The position numbers and the translations under genes are program-made. From the NCBI GenBank assembly GCA_017534445.1, contig JAFXWC010000017.1, forward strand, positions 1-64,000: a stretch of 64,000 nt of DNA, given 5' to 3'. This document shows, piece after piece, positions 9,197 to 18,440 of the stretch. How positions within the stretch are numbered: the stretch's first letter is position 1; every line of letters starts with the position of its first letter. Below the pieces are notes generated by a model, which was given only the letters and a program-made list of their open reading frames with translations, did not search any database and was not told where the DNA came from. The stretch is from Treponema sp. Its GTDB lineage: Bacteria > Spirochaetota > Spirochaetia > Treponematales > Treponemataceae.

Positions 9197-10540
9197 TTAA
9201 ACTAACGCCTTTGTCATCCAGCGCTTACTCTTCCACCTAAGAAGCATCACGAATCCCCTAGTAGTCTCGTCAAGCGCAATGCCAAAGAAGCAACCGTAAA
9301 TTCCGTAGCCCAGCTTAATACCCAGAATCCAAGCCCCCAAAACCATTATGCACCAATTGGAGAACATTCCGTACAAAACTGGAAAGCGTATGTCCCCCGC
9401 CCCCTTTAGCGCACCAACATAAATCAGGTTAAGCGAGCGTCCAAATTCCAGCAGTATGGAAATAATAAGAACCTTGCTTACCATTCCAATAATTTCCTCG
9501 TTCTTGGTAAAAATGCCAACCGCAGGCCCCTTCACAAGATTCAGCAAGAGGACAAGTATAATGCTGGCACAGGTTGCGCAAAGCCCGTAGCGGAACACTT
9601 TCCTGTAGGCAGTATCGCTTTCTCCCGCACCAACATAGTAGCCGGTCTTTATCTGAACCGCAGCACCTATTCCAATGGCAATAACAAAAACAAAACGGGC
9701 AAGGGTGTTAGTATAAACCTGGGCAGACATGGCATAAGTTCCAAGAGAAGAAATCATGGCCATAATGACAATCTGCGAAATATTATATGAAAGGTTTTCG
9801 CCCGCAGTAGGAATTCCAACTTTCAGAATGAGCGCAAAGAACTTGCGAGGAACAGCAAAGACTTTACTCAGGTTAAAGCACACATCCTTGCGCCTTTTAA
9901 TCATAACGCCAAGAATCACGCAGGAAACCATGGATGCAAGCAAAGATGCACCCGCAACACCGGCAACGCCAAAAACCGGCAGGCCGAACCATCCGTAAAG
10001 CGAAAGGGCATTGCCCACCACGTTTACGAAGTTTGCAACTAGGGTAACAATGAAATTTTCGCGGGTATAGCCATAGCAGCGGAGTATGGAGCTCTGCAAA
10101 AGGCTGACAGCGTTAAAGACGGCACCTGCCCCGCCAAAGATAAGGAAATACTGCTTTGCATAAGAGCGCACGCTGTCCTCAAGCTTATAGCAGCCAAGGA
10201 GAAGGCCTGTTCCCAAAAAGACAGCCACAGTAAGTACAAGGGAAAGCAGGCCAACCATTATGGCACTGGCCTTGGCAATATTGTTCAGATCGTCCTTTGA
10301 CCTCTGGGCACCAAGATACTGGGCCAACACGATGGAGCTTCCAATTGCAACGATATTGAAGAGAATCTGGAGGAAAAAAATCCACTGTGAAACAAGCCCT
10401 ACCCCTGCGACAGCCTCTTCGCAATAGCTACTAAGCATAAAGGTGTCAACAAGGGAAACGACTATTCTAAGCAACTGCTCCCCCGCTAAGGGAAGAGCAA
10501 GCTTAACCATCGGCAATGCGCCACGAGATTTATTTTGCAT
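9197..10540 (-). CDS. MATE-family efflux transporter
   Basis: About 447 aa with twelve predicted membrane helices in two similar halves, as in MATE Na+- or H+-coupled drug/metabolite exporters. Typical patches are LALPLAGEQLLRIVVSLVDTFML at the start, GSSIVLAQYLGA near 75 and LNLIYVGALKGAGDIRFPVLYG near 385. The substrate is unknown. The ATG at 10540 is chosen over a TTG at 10576. It has no ribosome-binding site but lies 7 nt after a possible TTGAAA-N17-TACTAC promoter. Confidence 0.87.
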   Translation of the reverse strand: MQNKSRGALPMVKLALPLAGEQLLRIVVSLVDTFMLSSYCEEAVAGVGLVSQWIFFLQILFNIVAIGSSIVLAQYLGAQRSKDDLNNIAKASAIMVGLLSLVLTVAVFLGTGLLLGCYKLEDSVRSYAKQYFLIFGGAGAVFNAVSLLQSSILRCYGYTRENFIVTLVANFVNVVGNALSLYGWFGLPVFGVAGVAGASLLASMVSCVILGVMIKRRKDVCFNLSKVFAVPRKFFALILKVGIPTAGENLSYNISQIVIMAMISSLGTYAMSAQVYTNTLARFVFVIAIGIGAAVQIKTGYYVGAGESDTAYRKVFRYGLCATCASIILVLLLNLVKGPAVGIFTKNEEIIGMVSKVLIISILLEFGRSLNLIYVGALKGAGDIRFPVLYGMFSNWCIMVLGAWILGIKLGYGIYGCFFGIALDETTRGFVMLLRWKSKRWMTKALV

Positions 10541-10637
10541 AGAAAATGTAGTAGCACACCGCGATTTTTTTTTCAATAGAAAAAAAACAAATAATTGCCC
10601 AAATTTTGCTTTTTTCTACTGTGTTTTTTTCTACTGT

Positions 10638-11570
10638 TTAATCCCCAAACAAGGCAGTTGAATAGTAGCGGTCGCCAGAGTCAGGAAGCAGGGCAACAAT
10701 AGTCTTGCCTGCCCACTCATCACTCTTTGCAAGCTCTATTGCAGCATACAAAGCCGCACCTGATGAAATGCCAACAAGGATTCCCTCGGTTTTTGCAAGA
10801 AGTTTTGCAGTCTCAAAGGGCTTGTCGTTGTCTACAGGAATAACCTTGTCGTAAACCTTTGTATCCAGGACCTTTGGAACAAAACCTGCTCCAATTCCCT
10901 GAATCTTGTGGCTTCCACCATGGCCTTCCGTCAATACAGGAGAAGTGGCTGGTTCTACGGCAACAACCTTTATGGCAGGATTCTTTGTCTTTAGGAATTT
11001 GCCTGTTCCAGTAACTGTTCCGCCTGTTCCAACACCGCCAACAAAAGCGTCAACCTTACCATCGGCATCATCCCAAATTTCGGGACCTGTAGTATTAAAG
11101 TGAATTTCCGGGTTTGCAGGATTGTCAAACTGTCCAAGAATTATGGAGCCAGGAATTTCCTTGTTAAGCTCTTCTGCCTTGGCAATTGCACCCTTCATTC
11201 CAGAAGCTCCGTCCGTAAGAACAATCTGCGCACCGTAAGCCTTAAGGATATTGCGGCGCTCAACGCTCATTGTTTCTGGCATTGTAAGGATAACCTTGTA
11301 GCCCTTGCTTGCCGCCACGCTTGCAAGACCAATACCGGTATTTCCTGATGTAGGCTCAATAATCGTTGCGCCTGCCTTAAGAGTGCCTTTCTTTTCTGCA
11401 TCCTCTATCATGGCAAGGGCAACCCTGTCCTTTACGCTTCCCGCCGGATTAAAATACTCCAGCTTTACAAGAAGGCGTGCCTTTAACCCCAACTGTTTCT
11501 CAAGCTTAGAAACTTCCAAGAGAGGAGTTTTTCCAATAATCTGTGTTGCGGAAGTAAACAATGTTCCCAT
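10638..11570 (-). CDS. cysK: Cysteine synthase (O-acetylserine sulfhydrylase)
   Basis: A 310-aa PLP enzyme that makes cysteine from O-acetylserine and sulfide. The PLP lysine lies in NPAGSVKDR near residue 45. The asparagine/phosphate loop is PTSGNTGIGLA near 75, the glycine loop GGVGTGGTVTGTGK near 180, and GISSGAA near 268. Length and motifs are normal for CysK. It is transcribed away from an Rrf2-type regulator, which suggests local control by that protein. Confidence 0.95.
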   Translation of the reverse strand: MGTLFTSATQIIGKTPLLEVSKLEKQLGLKARLLVKLEYFNPAGSVKDRVALAMIEDAEKKGTLKAGATIIEPTSGNTGIGLASVAASKGYKVILTMPETMSVERRNILKAYGAQIVLTDGASGMKGAIAKAEELNKEIPGSIILGQFDNPANPEIHFNTTGPEIWDDADGKVDAFVGGVGTGGTVTGTGKFLKTKNPAIKVVAVEPATSPVLTEGHGGSHKIQGIGAGFVPKVLDTKVYDKVIPVDNDKPFETAKLLAKTEGILVGISSGAALYAAIELAKSDEWAGKTIVALLPDSGDRYYSTALFGD

Positions 11571-11609
11571 AACAAAAAGCCCCCATTAATCAAATTTATA
11601 AAATCAAAA

Positions 11610-11626
11610 CCTATCTTTTTTATAGG
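11610..11626. promoter_or_regulatory. Palindrome in the cysK leader, candidate Rrf2 operator
   Basis: CCTAT-N7-ATAGG lies between the cysK -10 box and its start codon, where a bound repressor would block transcription. The divergent neighbour encodes an Rrf2 protein. The binding assignment is inference. Confidence 0.4.
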
Positions 11627-11634
11627 ATAATATA

Positions 11635-11663
11635 AGAATACGAATAAATTCCCCATTTGTCAA
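11635..11663 (-). promoter_or_regulatory. cysK promoter
   Basis: On the minus strand, a perfect TTGACA (11658-11663), a 17-bp spacer and TATTCT (11635-11640), with a leader of roughly 60 nt before the ATG. Confidence 0.65.
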
Positions 11664-11674
11664 CCATTTTTCTG

Positions 11675-11699
11675 GAAGTGGAACACAAAATTGATTTCC
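11675..11699 (+). repeat. Right-end fragment of the MITE-like family III
   Basis: gaagtggaacacaaaattgatttcc is nearly identical to the right end of the full element at 40921-41091. No left end is present, so it is a remnant. Confidence 0.55.
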
Positions 11700-11781
11700 T
11701 TTTAAAAACCTGTTTTTCAGTAGGATTTTATCAAAATCTATGCTATAATAATAATGCTATAATTTCGCAAGAGGTAAAATA

Positions 11782-12210
11782 ATGTTAGTTTCAACCCGTG
11801 GACGCTATGCACTCCGAATCATCCTTGAACTGAGCACTCACGACCAAGACGAATACGTTCCGCTCATTGAGCTTTCCCAAAAGCAAGACATTTCCCTAAA
11901 ATACGCAGAAGCAATCGTAGCTTTTTTAACCAAGGCAAAGCTTTTGGAAGGAAAGAGAGGAAAATCCGGGGGCTACAAACTCGTAAAAAAACCGTCCGAA
12001 TACACGGTTGGCGAAATCTTAAAGCTAACGGAAGAATCCCTTGCGCCAGTCTCCTGTCTGAACGACAATCCCAACAAATGTCCCAAGGCAAAAGACTGCA
12101 AGACCCTCCGCATGTGGGAAAACATGAACACCCTTATACAAAACTACCTTTTCAGTGTAACGATTGACGACCTTAACAATCCGCAGAACAAAGGCGACTG
12201 GAACATTTAG
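11782..12210 (+). CDS. Rrf2-family transcriptional regulator
   Basis: A 142-aa winged-helix protein of the Rrf2/IscR/CymR family: MLVSTRGRYALRIILEL at the start, QKQDISLKYAEAIVAFLTKAKLLEGKRGKSGGY for the HTH and wing. Three cysteines at about residues 93, 100 and 105 (SCL..NKCPKAKDCKT) match the spacing of Fe-S-binding Rrf2 members, so cluster or redox sensing is possible. It lies opposite cysK and is followed 24 nt later by an unknown gene. CymR-like control of sulfur genes is the most natural reading but is unproven. The start has GAGGT upstream and a TATAAT before that. Confidence 0.87.
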   Translation: MLVSTRGRYALRIILELSTHDQDEYVPLIELSQKQDISLKYAEAIVAFLTKAKLLEGKRGKSGGYKLVKKPSEYTVGEILKLTEESLAPVSCLNDNPNKCPKAKDCKTLRMWENMNTLIQNYLFSVTIDDLNNPQNKGDWNI

Positions 12211-12234
12211 CGTCAAAAAAGGAGTAAGAATAAG

Positions 12235-12723
12235 ATGCTTTCAAGAGACAATACAGAAATTGCGCGCAAAAAATTCTTTGATCAGTTTAAGGAAAAAACA
12301 GGAAAGACCGTGCTTTTTGTGGAATTTGCAACGATTACTGCATACCCTCGTGTATTCCAGGCCTTTGAGCTTGAGCCGCCACCAGGACAGAACGAACTGG
12401 CAGGGCTGCTTGTTTTCTGTGAAGATGAACTCTATTTTTACGTCTTTCCCACGGACAACATCTTGCGCCTTGCAATACAAAGGATGGCCGGTGACATGGA
12501 CAACAAGGAACAGTGCTTCTGCCTTTCAAGCCTTAGTGAAGTAAAGATTTCCTACAGCACTCGAAAAAGCTTCCGCTTCCTCTTCCCCAAGCAAAGCCGC
12601 ACAATCTACATAAGCGCAAAGTTAAACGAAAGCCCCGCAGACTTCTCGCTAAGCCTTATGAAAGATGCAGCCCCGCTAATCAGCCAAATCAGTCCAAGAC
12701 TGTCGCTTTCTTCCCAGAACTAG
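12235..12723 (+). CDS. Protein of unknown function, likely co-transcribed with the Rrf2 gene
   Basis: A 162-aa soluble protein with a good AAGGAG site, 24 nt after the regulator gene. It shows alternating hydrophobic beta-strand patches (GKTVLFVEFATITAYP, GLLVFCEDELYFYVFPTDN, KISYSTRKSFRFLFPKQS). No catalytic motif, membrane segment or signal peptide is seen. The family is not recognised. Its position suggests a partner in sensing or a conserved spirochete hypothetical. Confidence 0.7.
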   Translation: MLSRDNTEIARKKFFDQFKEKTGKTVLFVEFATITAYPRVFQAFELEPPPGQNELAGLLVFCEDELYFYVFPTDNILRLAIQRMAGDMDNKEQCFCLSSLSEVKISYSTRKSFRFLFPKQSRTIYISAKLNESPADFSLSLMKDAAPLISQISPRLSLSSQN

Positions 12724-12745
12724 GTGATTAATAGCATTTTTACAA

Positions 12746-12787
12746 AAGCCTACTCGGACTAGCTACATCGGGGTAGGCTTTTTTTTG
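12746..12787 (+). terminator. Rho-independent terminator
   Basis: AAGCCTAC pairs with GTAGGCTT and is followed by T8. It ends the Rrf2-hypothetical unit before the convergent acyltransferase gene. Confidence 0.8.
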
Positions 12788-12796
12788 TCCTTACAC

Positions 12797-14074
12797 TTAA
12801 TTCTTTTTTCCCTTGAACAAGCGCAAGACAAATCCGCTAAGCAGCTTCAAGATTACCGCAAGCACAAGCGTAGAAGCTACAACGCAAAGCGTATAAATAA
12901 CAGCCGTGTTCATGGAAACAGAAATCTTTTCACCAATATTTCCTTCTATGCCAAAGACCTTCTGGAAAGCCCTAAGCGGAAGAGCCTGCATAAGATAAAT
13001 CTCAAGCGAATGGTTGCCCAAAAAGCGGGTAACGCGGTTCTCTGCAAAGTTTTTCATCATAATAAGGGCAATCAGGAAGCAGAACGAAAGCGACTGCAAA
13101 GCATTTATTCCCATAAGAATTGCACGCGGAAGAGTCTTGTTGTTACCGCCAAATTCCATCCAGTAGTTAATGCCAAGCCCGTGTTCAACATAGAAGAAGA
13201 GAGCCATTGCTCCTGCAAAAAGCAAAAGCGCCGCCACAAGCTTTACCCAATAAAGCTTGGAAAAGAAAGCAAAGAATTTTTCCTGGTACTGAGCAACAAG
13301 CATACCCAAAAGGAATGCAATCGTAGAGTTAACCCACCATTCACCCTCGTACCAAAGCGCAACAGGCATCTTCCACCAGGGAGCAGTTGCCCAAGCCGCA
13401 TTGCTGCGCCACCAGTTTGCCTTGCCCAGCCACCATGGAAAATGCTTGTTGAACAAGAACCATCCTACCTGAACTGCAATCACAAGAAAAATCAAAACAA
13501 AGGATTTTGTCCTTGCCCCCTTGGAATCAGATTTTTCAGCCCTAAAAATCAGGAAGAAAGAAAGGTATAGAATCACAATTACCGGAACAAACCATGCGTT
13601 GTCGTTCAAAAGTGCCACACCAGTAACCTTGCAAATCCATTCGCTAAGCCCCATCTTGGTTCCAATAGCAATGTGGTAGACAATATAGAAAAGGTTCATC
13701 ACGTAAAAGGGAACAATAACAGCCGGAAGCCTGTGCCTAAGAAAGCCGTTAAGATAGCCGCTCTTTGTGTTAAGGCTCTTTATAAGCCCAAAGCCTGAGC
13801 AGAAAAAGAAAACCGCCACAAACAAAAAGCCAACTTCCACAAAAGCCTGAATCTGATTCAAAGAACCATAAGCCGCAGTCTGTGAAAGGTGATGGCAAAG
13901 AACGCCAAAAGCCGCAAGCCCCTGAAGCGATTTTGTAGCGACAGGACTAAGAAATTCCGCCTTGCAATCCTTCCCCTTCTTGAACCAGTGACCAATAAAA
14001 ATCAGCAAAAGCCAGATTAAACCAAACAAAATAGAAATAAAAGCGAGATTGTATATCTTATATATTTTTTCCAT
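12797..14074 (-). CDS. Membrane acyltransferase, family 3
   Basis: A 425-aa protein with about ten membrane helices. Near residue 52 it has SLQGLAAFGVLCHHLSQ, matching the histidine-containing first motif of acyltransferase-3 (OafA-like) proteins. Near 95 is FCSGFGLIKS. These enzymes O-acylate cell-envelope or exported glycans at the inner membrane; the acceptor here is unknown. The start at 14074 has no ribosome-binding site. It lies 6 nt after TAGAAT in a TGGACA-N17-TAGAAT promoter, so a leaderless transcript is likely. Confidence 0.78.
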   Translation of the reverse strand: MEKIYKIYNLAFISILFGLIWLLLIFIGHWFKKGKDCKAEFLSPVATKSLQGLAAFGVLCHHLSQTAAYGSLNQIQAFVEVGFLFVAVFFFCSGFGLIKSLNTKSGYLNGFLRHRLPAVIVPFYVMNLFYIVYHIAIGTKMGLSEWICKVTGVALLNDNAWFVPVIVILYLSFFLIFRAEKSDSKGARTKSFVLIFLVIAVQVGWFLFNKHFPWWLGKANWWRSNAAWATAPWWKMPVALWYEGEWWVNSTIAFLLGMLVAQYQEKFFAFFSKLYWVKLVAALLLFAGAMALFFYVEHGLGINYWMEFGGNNKTLPRAILMGINALQSLSFCFLIALIMMKNFAENRVTRFLGNHSLEIYLMQALPLRAFQKVFGIEGNIGEKISVSMNTAVIYTLCVVASTLVLAVILKLLSGFVLRLFKGKKN

Positions 14075-14179
14075 ATAAACATTCTACTTTGAAAATTCCC
14101 CATTGTCCACAAAAATTTTCACCTACGGGGCCAAAAGTGACGGGTACCTGAATTCAATAAAATTATCTGATTTTTTCCT

Positions 14180-14208
14180 TTGAGATTTCTTAAAAAGCAT
14201 GGTACAAT
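14180..14208 (+). promoter_or_regulatory. Promoter of the chemosensory operon
   Basis: TTGAGA (14180-14185), a 17-bp spacer and TACAAT (14203-14208). A second TATAAT sits at 14211-14216. The ATG at 14219 follows within 2-10 nt and has no ribosome-binding site, so the first gene is probably read from a leaderless or nearly leaderless mRNA. Confidence 0.55.
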
Positions 14209-14218
14209 TATATAATAT

Positions 14219-16156
14219 ATGGATGTACCTTTTGAAAAAAAGAAATTGAACAGGCTTTTTTCAATATCTACAACTTTCTCACTGGGCGCAATATTCATCA
14301 TGCTTGCAGTCCTTGCACTTTGCGTCAGCATAACAGGGGTTTTCTTTTCCAGAAACAGCCTGCAAAACTTCTATGATTCAGCCTCCAAGGAACTTTCTGA
14401 ATTCTCCGACTCAATCACAATGTTCTTTTCGGAAAAAGAAGGCAAACTCAATGTCTTTGCAGAGTCAGAAGAAGTAAAAGCCGCAGACAGCTTAATTCAT
14501 TCATTTGTAAACGAAAGCGGAGAGATCCAAATACAGTCCTACAGAAAAAGCCTTTCTGAGCAACGGATCCGCGCCCTGTGCAAGAAATTTGCAGAACACG
14601 ATCCTTCCATTGCAGAAATTTACCTTGGAACAAAATGGGGAGGCTACGCAACAAATTTTGACAGCTCCATGCAGGGTGGCTATGACCCAAGAAAGCGCGC
14701 TTGGTACGCAAAAGCCTCAGAGGGAAACGGCAAGGTAATGATTACAGATGCCTTTGCATCCACTGTCGGGCAGACGGTTGTTGGCATTACGCGCAGTGCA
14801 TACGATCATAACGGCAACTTCATTGGCAACGCATCAATAGAAGTTTCGCTGGACACGCTCACCGGCATTCTCCGTACCCTAGATTTTGGAAAAGGCAGCT
14901 TTGTACTGATGATTCAGGGAGACGGAACAATTCTTGCAGACACTTCCCCAAGCCCCAACAACTTCAAAAATACAGAAGAGATTTCTCTTCCCGGACTCAG
15001 CGAAATATTCCAGACAGGACAAACATATTCCTCGCTTGAAATAGAAGGAAAGACTTATTTTACTCAGTTTACCACAAACCAAAAGACAGGCTACAGAATC
15101 ATAGCCCTAGCACCAAAGGAAACAGTTTTTGAAGCCTTCCACAAAACCCTTTCTGCGGCAATCACCATTTCCCTCATTTTTGCATTTTTTACCGCAGTAA
15201 TAACTCTTCTTCTTACGTGGCGCGTTACAAAACCCTTAAAAACTATGGTCACCTTTGTAAAAGGCTTTATGCAGAATCTTAAAGACGAACCCCAGGATTA
15301 CACAGTCCGCCTAAAAATCAAAAGTAAAAATGAAATTGGCGAGCTTGCGCAAAACATAAACCAGTTCATCGAAACGCTACAGGCGGTCATGGCCCAGATA
15401 AAAAAATCCCAGGAAAAAGAGATGCAGACAGGAGTGGAGATTTTGTCTCAGGCCCACAATTTAATCGAGTCAAACACCCTCTCCCAGAATATTGAATCAA
15501 AGGTCAAGGCTGTAGCAGACTTGGCAGGAAAAACAAATGAAGACGTTGCCGAAGGAGTGGCCCTTCTTGAAGGAAATTTAAGCCAGCTCTCAGAAATAGC
15601 CATGGCAAACCAGGCAACAATAGACGGCATCAAGTCTCTTGGTGACAAAATAGAAAAAATCTGGGACATAGTATCGCTCATTAATTCCGTGGCAGACCAG
15701 GCAAAAATCATTGCCTTTAACGCAGAACTCGAAGCCAGCACGGCGGGAGATGCAGGCAAGAATTTCCATATTGTCGCTACGGAAATACGCAGGTTGGCAG
15801 ACGGAATCATCGACGGCACCAAGGAAATCAAGGAAAGCATTTCTGAAATACAGCAGTCTTCAGACACACTTATCCTTACCTCGGAAAGCGAAACCGACAA
15901 AATCCAAAAGGGAGTGCAAAATGCAAATGTTCTCTCCAAGCGTTTTGAAAACATAAAAAACGCAAGCGAAATCACAGCAGAAAGCTCTACCCAAATCACA
16001 AGGATCATTCAGCAGCAGGCGCAATCACGCGAGAAAATACTTAACACGCTCAAACAAATTGCAGGCGAAGTCAAAAGTTTTTCAGTTAACACTGATAATA
16101 ATATACCTAGTGTTTCAAAGAAAGCACAAACAATTACGGAGGATTTGAACAAATGA
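14219..16156 (+). CDS. Methyl-accepting chemotaxis-like protein with dCache and HAMP
   Basis: A 645-aa receptor. It has TM1 about 22-43 and an extracellular dCache domain (about 45-290, with RKRAWYAKA and VVGITRSAYDHNGNFIGNASIEVS). TM2 is about 305-327, HAMP about 328-390, and a long cytoplasmic helical hairpin runs to the end. The hairpin tip is DQAKIIAFNAELEAS rather than the common NLLALNAAIEAA form, as in the other two receptors of this operon. It is therefore probably tuned to the operon's own CheA/CheW. The ligand is unknown; dCache domains often bind amino acids or other small metabolites. First gene of the operon. Confidence 0.9.
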   Translation: MDVPFEKKKLNRLFSISTTFSLGAIFIMLAVLALCVSITGVFFSRNSLQNFYDSASKELSEFSDSITMFFSEKEGKLNVFAESEEVKAADSLIHSFVNESGEIQIQSYRKSLSEQRIRALCKKFAEHDPSIAEIYLGTKWGGYATNFDSSMQGGYDPRKRAWYAKASEGNGKVMITDAFASTVGQTVVGITRSAYDHNGNFIGNASIEVSLDTLTGILRTLDFGKGSFVLMIQGDGTILADTSPSPNNFKNTEEISLPGLSEIFQTGQTYSSLEIEGKTYFTQFTTNQKTGYRIIALAPKETVFEAFHKTLSAAITISLIFAFFTAVITLLLTWRVTKPLKTMVTFVKGFMQNLKDEPQDYTVRLKIKSKNEIGELAQNINQFIETLQAVMAQIKKSQEKEMQTGVEILSQAHNLIESNTLSQNIESKVKAVADLAGKTNEDVAEGVALLEGNLSQLSEIAMANQATIDGIKSLGDKIEKIWDIVSLINSVADQAKIIAFNAELEASTAGDAGKNFHIVATEIRRLADGIIDGTKEIKESISEIQQSSDTLILTSESETDKIQKGVQNANVLSKRFENIKNASEITAESSTQITRIIQQQAQSREKILNTLKQIAGEVKSFSVNTDNNIPSVSKKAQTITEDLNK

Positions 16157-17937
16157 CAGCAAACAAAAAATTCTTTTCACTGAGTCTAAAGCAGATTCTG
16201 ATTCTCGTAGTTCCATTGGTAGTTGTTGCCATGTACACTTGCATCTCGTTTACAATTATCTCAAATAAAATAATTGAAGCAGCCATTCTTCGTGTTATAG
16301 ACGGCATCAATGAAAAAATAGATGGTGAAGTCCGTCTCACATTTGAACCGCCAGCAACCGCACTAGACACATTGGCAGATGCAATTTCCGCTGACCAAAA
16401 CCCTAGGAATATTTCCACCTTGGTAAAGTCCGCCGCAAAAAGTTATCCTCAGTGCCTTACCGTTTACTACGGAACAGCTCTTCCCAGAAAGCAGGGTGGC
16501 TACCTCCTTACCCATGATGACTGGAATGCTCCCAGTGACTTTGACCACACTACAAGCGACTGGTTCACTGGTGCAAAAAATGCAAACGGTACAATCTTCG
16601 CAAGCCAGCCTCATGCTTCTGTTCCCAGCGGAATAACATGCATCTCATTTTCCAGGGCTGTATTCAACAAACAAAAAGAATTCATCGGTGTCATATCCGC
16701 AGATCTTATGCTCAAAAACCTTTCCGAAGTAATAGGCAAAATAAGCGTTTCCGACAACACCTCCATAAATCTGGTTGACAACACGGGTCTCTATCTTACT
16801 CATAAAGATGATGATGCAATTTTAAAAAAGAACTATATGGATGAAAGCAAGCTCGACAAAAAGAAGTATACCGCTTCACAATATTTTGACGGTACCGCAA
16901 AAGCTTTCGTACAGGGAAAGTATTTCTTTGCTGTCCGAAAAATCGGTGCTTCTCCTTGGTTTGCAGTTTTAGACGGTCGCGTGGCTGATTTTACAAGCAC
17001 AATCAACAAGTACCTGTATGGCATTATCTTTACCGTTGCAGTTATGATTCTAGTTTGTGTCGTACTGAATGCGGCAACACAAACCAAAACAAACAAGCGC
17101 GAAAAACAAGTCAGCGATAAAATTTTCACAGAAATGCAGAACCTTATCGTATCAGCAAAGGAAAATGCAGCCACAGCCCAGGACCAGAGTGCAGCCGTAA
17201 AAGAAATTGTCGCCACAATGGAAGACAATACTGCCCAATCGGAAAACATCTCAAAAAAAATAGTTGATGTTGCGGACGTTGCAAAGAACACAAGCGGAGA
17301 CGTAATTACCGGAGTAACTTATCTGGAAGAGAACGTAAATCAGCTTGCAGAAATTGCCGAGGCAAACCAAAAGACAATAGACGGCATAAAGGCTCTTGGC
17401 GATAAAATAGAAAACATCTGGGACATCGTAACCCTCATAAATTCCGTAGCCGACCAGGCAAAAATCATTGCTTTCAATGCAGAACTAGAAGCCTCCAGTG
17501 CGGGCGAAGCAGGAAGGAACTTCCACATAGTCGCAACAGAAATCAGGCGGCTTGCAGACGGAATCATTGACGGCACAAAAGAAATCAAAACCAAAATCAC
17601 TGAGATTCAGCAAAGCTCAGACTCTCTTATCCTTGCATCAGAAAGCGGAACTGAAAAAATCCAGAACGGCGTAGAAAATGCAAAGGGCCTTGAGGAACGC
17701 TTTACGAGAATAAAGAACGCAAGCGAAATTACAGCCGGAAGTGCGGGAGAAATTACAAAGATTATTCAGCAACAGGCAATGGCAAGCGAGCAGATTCTTA
17801 TAACCCTGAAGCAGATTGCAAGCGGCATAGAGAACTTTAGCGCAGCAACAGAAAACATCTCCCAGGCATCGCAGAACCTAAAGATGATTGCCAGCGAACT
17901 CGCCCAGCAGCATGAAAACAACGAGGTGGAGGAATAA
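16153..17937 (+). CDS. Methyl-accepting chemotaxis-like protein with Cache, no HAMP
   Basis: A 594-aa receptor overlapping the previous gene by 4 nt, with GGAGG upstream. TM1 is about 15-37, a Cache-type sensor about 40-280 (TSDWFTGAKNANG; FIGVISADLMLKNL) and TM2 about 285-307. The signalling hairpin begins almost at once, with no recognisable HAMP linker. The tip reads DQAKIIAFNAELEASSAGEAG, nearly the same as in the neighbouring receptor. The lost HAMP is unusual and implies a direct helix connection. Confidence 0.88.
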   Translation: MTANKKFFSLSLKQILILVVPLVVVAMYTCISFTIISNKIIEAAILRVIDGINEKIDGEVRLTFEPPATALDTLADAISADQNPRNISTLVKSAAKSYPQCLTVYYGTALPRKQGGYLLTHDDWNAPSDFDHTTSDWFTGAKNANGTIFASQPHASVPSGITCISFSRAVFNKQKEFIGVISADLMLKNLSEVIGKISVSDNTSINLVDNTGLYLTHKDDDAILKKNYMDESKLDKKKYTASQYFDGTAKAFVQGKYFFAVRKIGASPWFAVLDGRVADFTSTINKYLYGIIFTVAVMILVCVVLNAATQTKTNKREKQVSDKIFTEMQNLIVSAKENAATAQDQSAAVKEIVATMEDNTAQSENISKKIVDVADVAKNTSGDVITGVTYLEENVNQLAEIAEANQKTIDGIKALGDKIENIWDIVTLINSVADQAKIIAFNAELEASSAGEAGRNFHIVATEIRRLADGIIDGTKEIKTKITEIQQSSDSLILASESGTEKIQNGVENAKGLEERFTRIKNASEITAGSAGEITKIIQQQAMASEQILITLKQIASGIENFSAATENISQASQNLKMIASELAQQHENNEVEE

Positions 17938-18440
17938 TGAACGAGGAAGTTGTAGAAAAAATAAGTGAAGGAACAGGAACTCAGGAAGAAGCCACCGAAA
18001 AAAAATCGCTAACCACTTGGCTTATCTTTTCCATTGCAAGGAAAAAATATGCAGTAAAGAGTGGAGACGTGATTGAAATCATCCGTGACGCAGCTGTCTA
18101 CAAGCTTCCCTTTATGCCGCCTTATATAGAAGGTGTCATGAACAGGAGAGGCGATCCCTTTACCGTAATAAATCCCAGGCACCTTATTGGCGATGATGAC
18201 ACAACGCCTCCTCAAGAACCGCTCTTTCTCATATTAAAAAGAGATGACGACCAGCTTTCAATTCATATCTCCGACATTCTTTTTTTTGCGGAAATGGCAG
18301 AAAGCGATTTGAATCTGATTCCCGGCAACAATGATGAAGGATTTTTTCTCGGAACACTCGGTTATGGTGGGGAAGAAATTCCAGCCATAAATACGAATGC
18401 CTTTGAAACTCTTATAAGGAAAGATCTTGGAAGCGCATAA
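17937..18440 (+). CDS. CheW-like coupling protein
   Basis: A 167-aa CheW-domain protein that should couple receptors to CheA. Recognisable CheW features are TWLIFSIARKKYAVKSGDVIEIIRD near residue 22 and a central LPFMPPYIEGVMNRRGDPFTVINP near 58, matching the PxxIxGVxNLRGxxxPVxD consensus. It overlaps the preceding receptor gene by one base. A short acidic N-terminal extension precedes the domain. Confidence 0.88.
   Translation: MNEEVVEKISEGTGTQEEATEKKSLTTWLIFSIARKKYAVKSGDVIEIIRDAAVYKLPFMPPYIEGVMNRRGDPFTVINPRHLIGDDDTTPPQEPLFLILKRDDDQLSIHISDILFFAEMAESDLNLIPGNNDEGFFLGTLGYGGEEIPAINTNAFETLIRKDLGSA

Noticed and set aside
12785..13570. Long open frame antisense to the acyltransferase
   Set aside because: Membrane-protein codon use on the other strand creates it; the minus-strand protein has clear family motifs.
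15448..16008. Antisense open frame of 186 codons in the first MCP gene
   Set aside because: Arises from heptad codon bias of the coiled-coil; similar shadows occur in the other two receptors.
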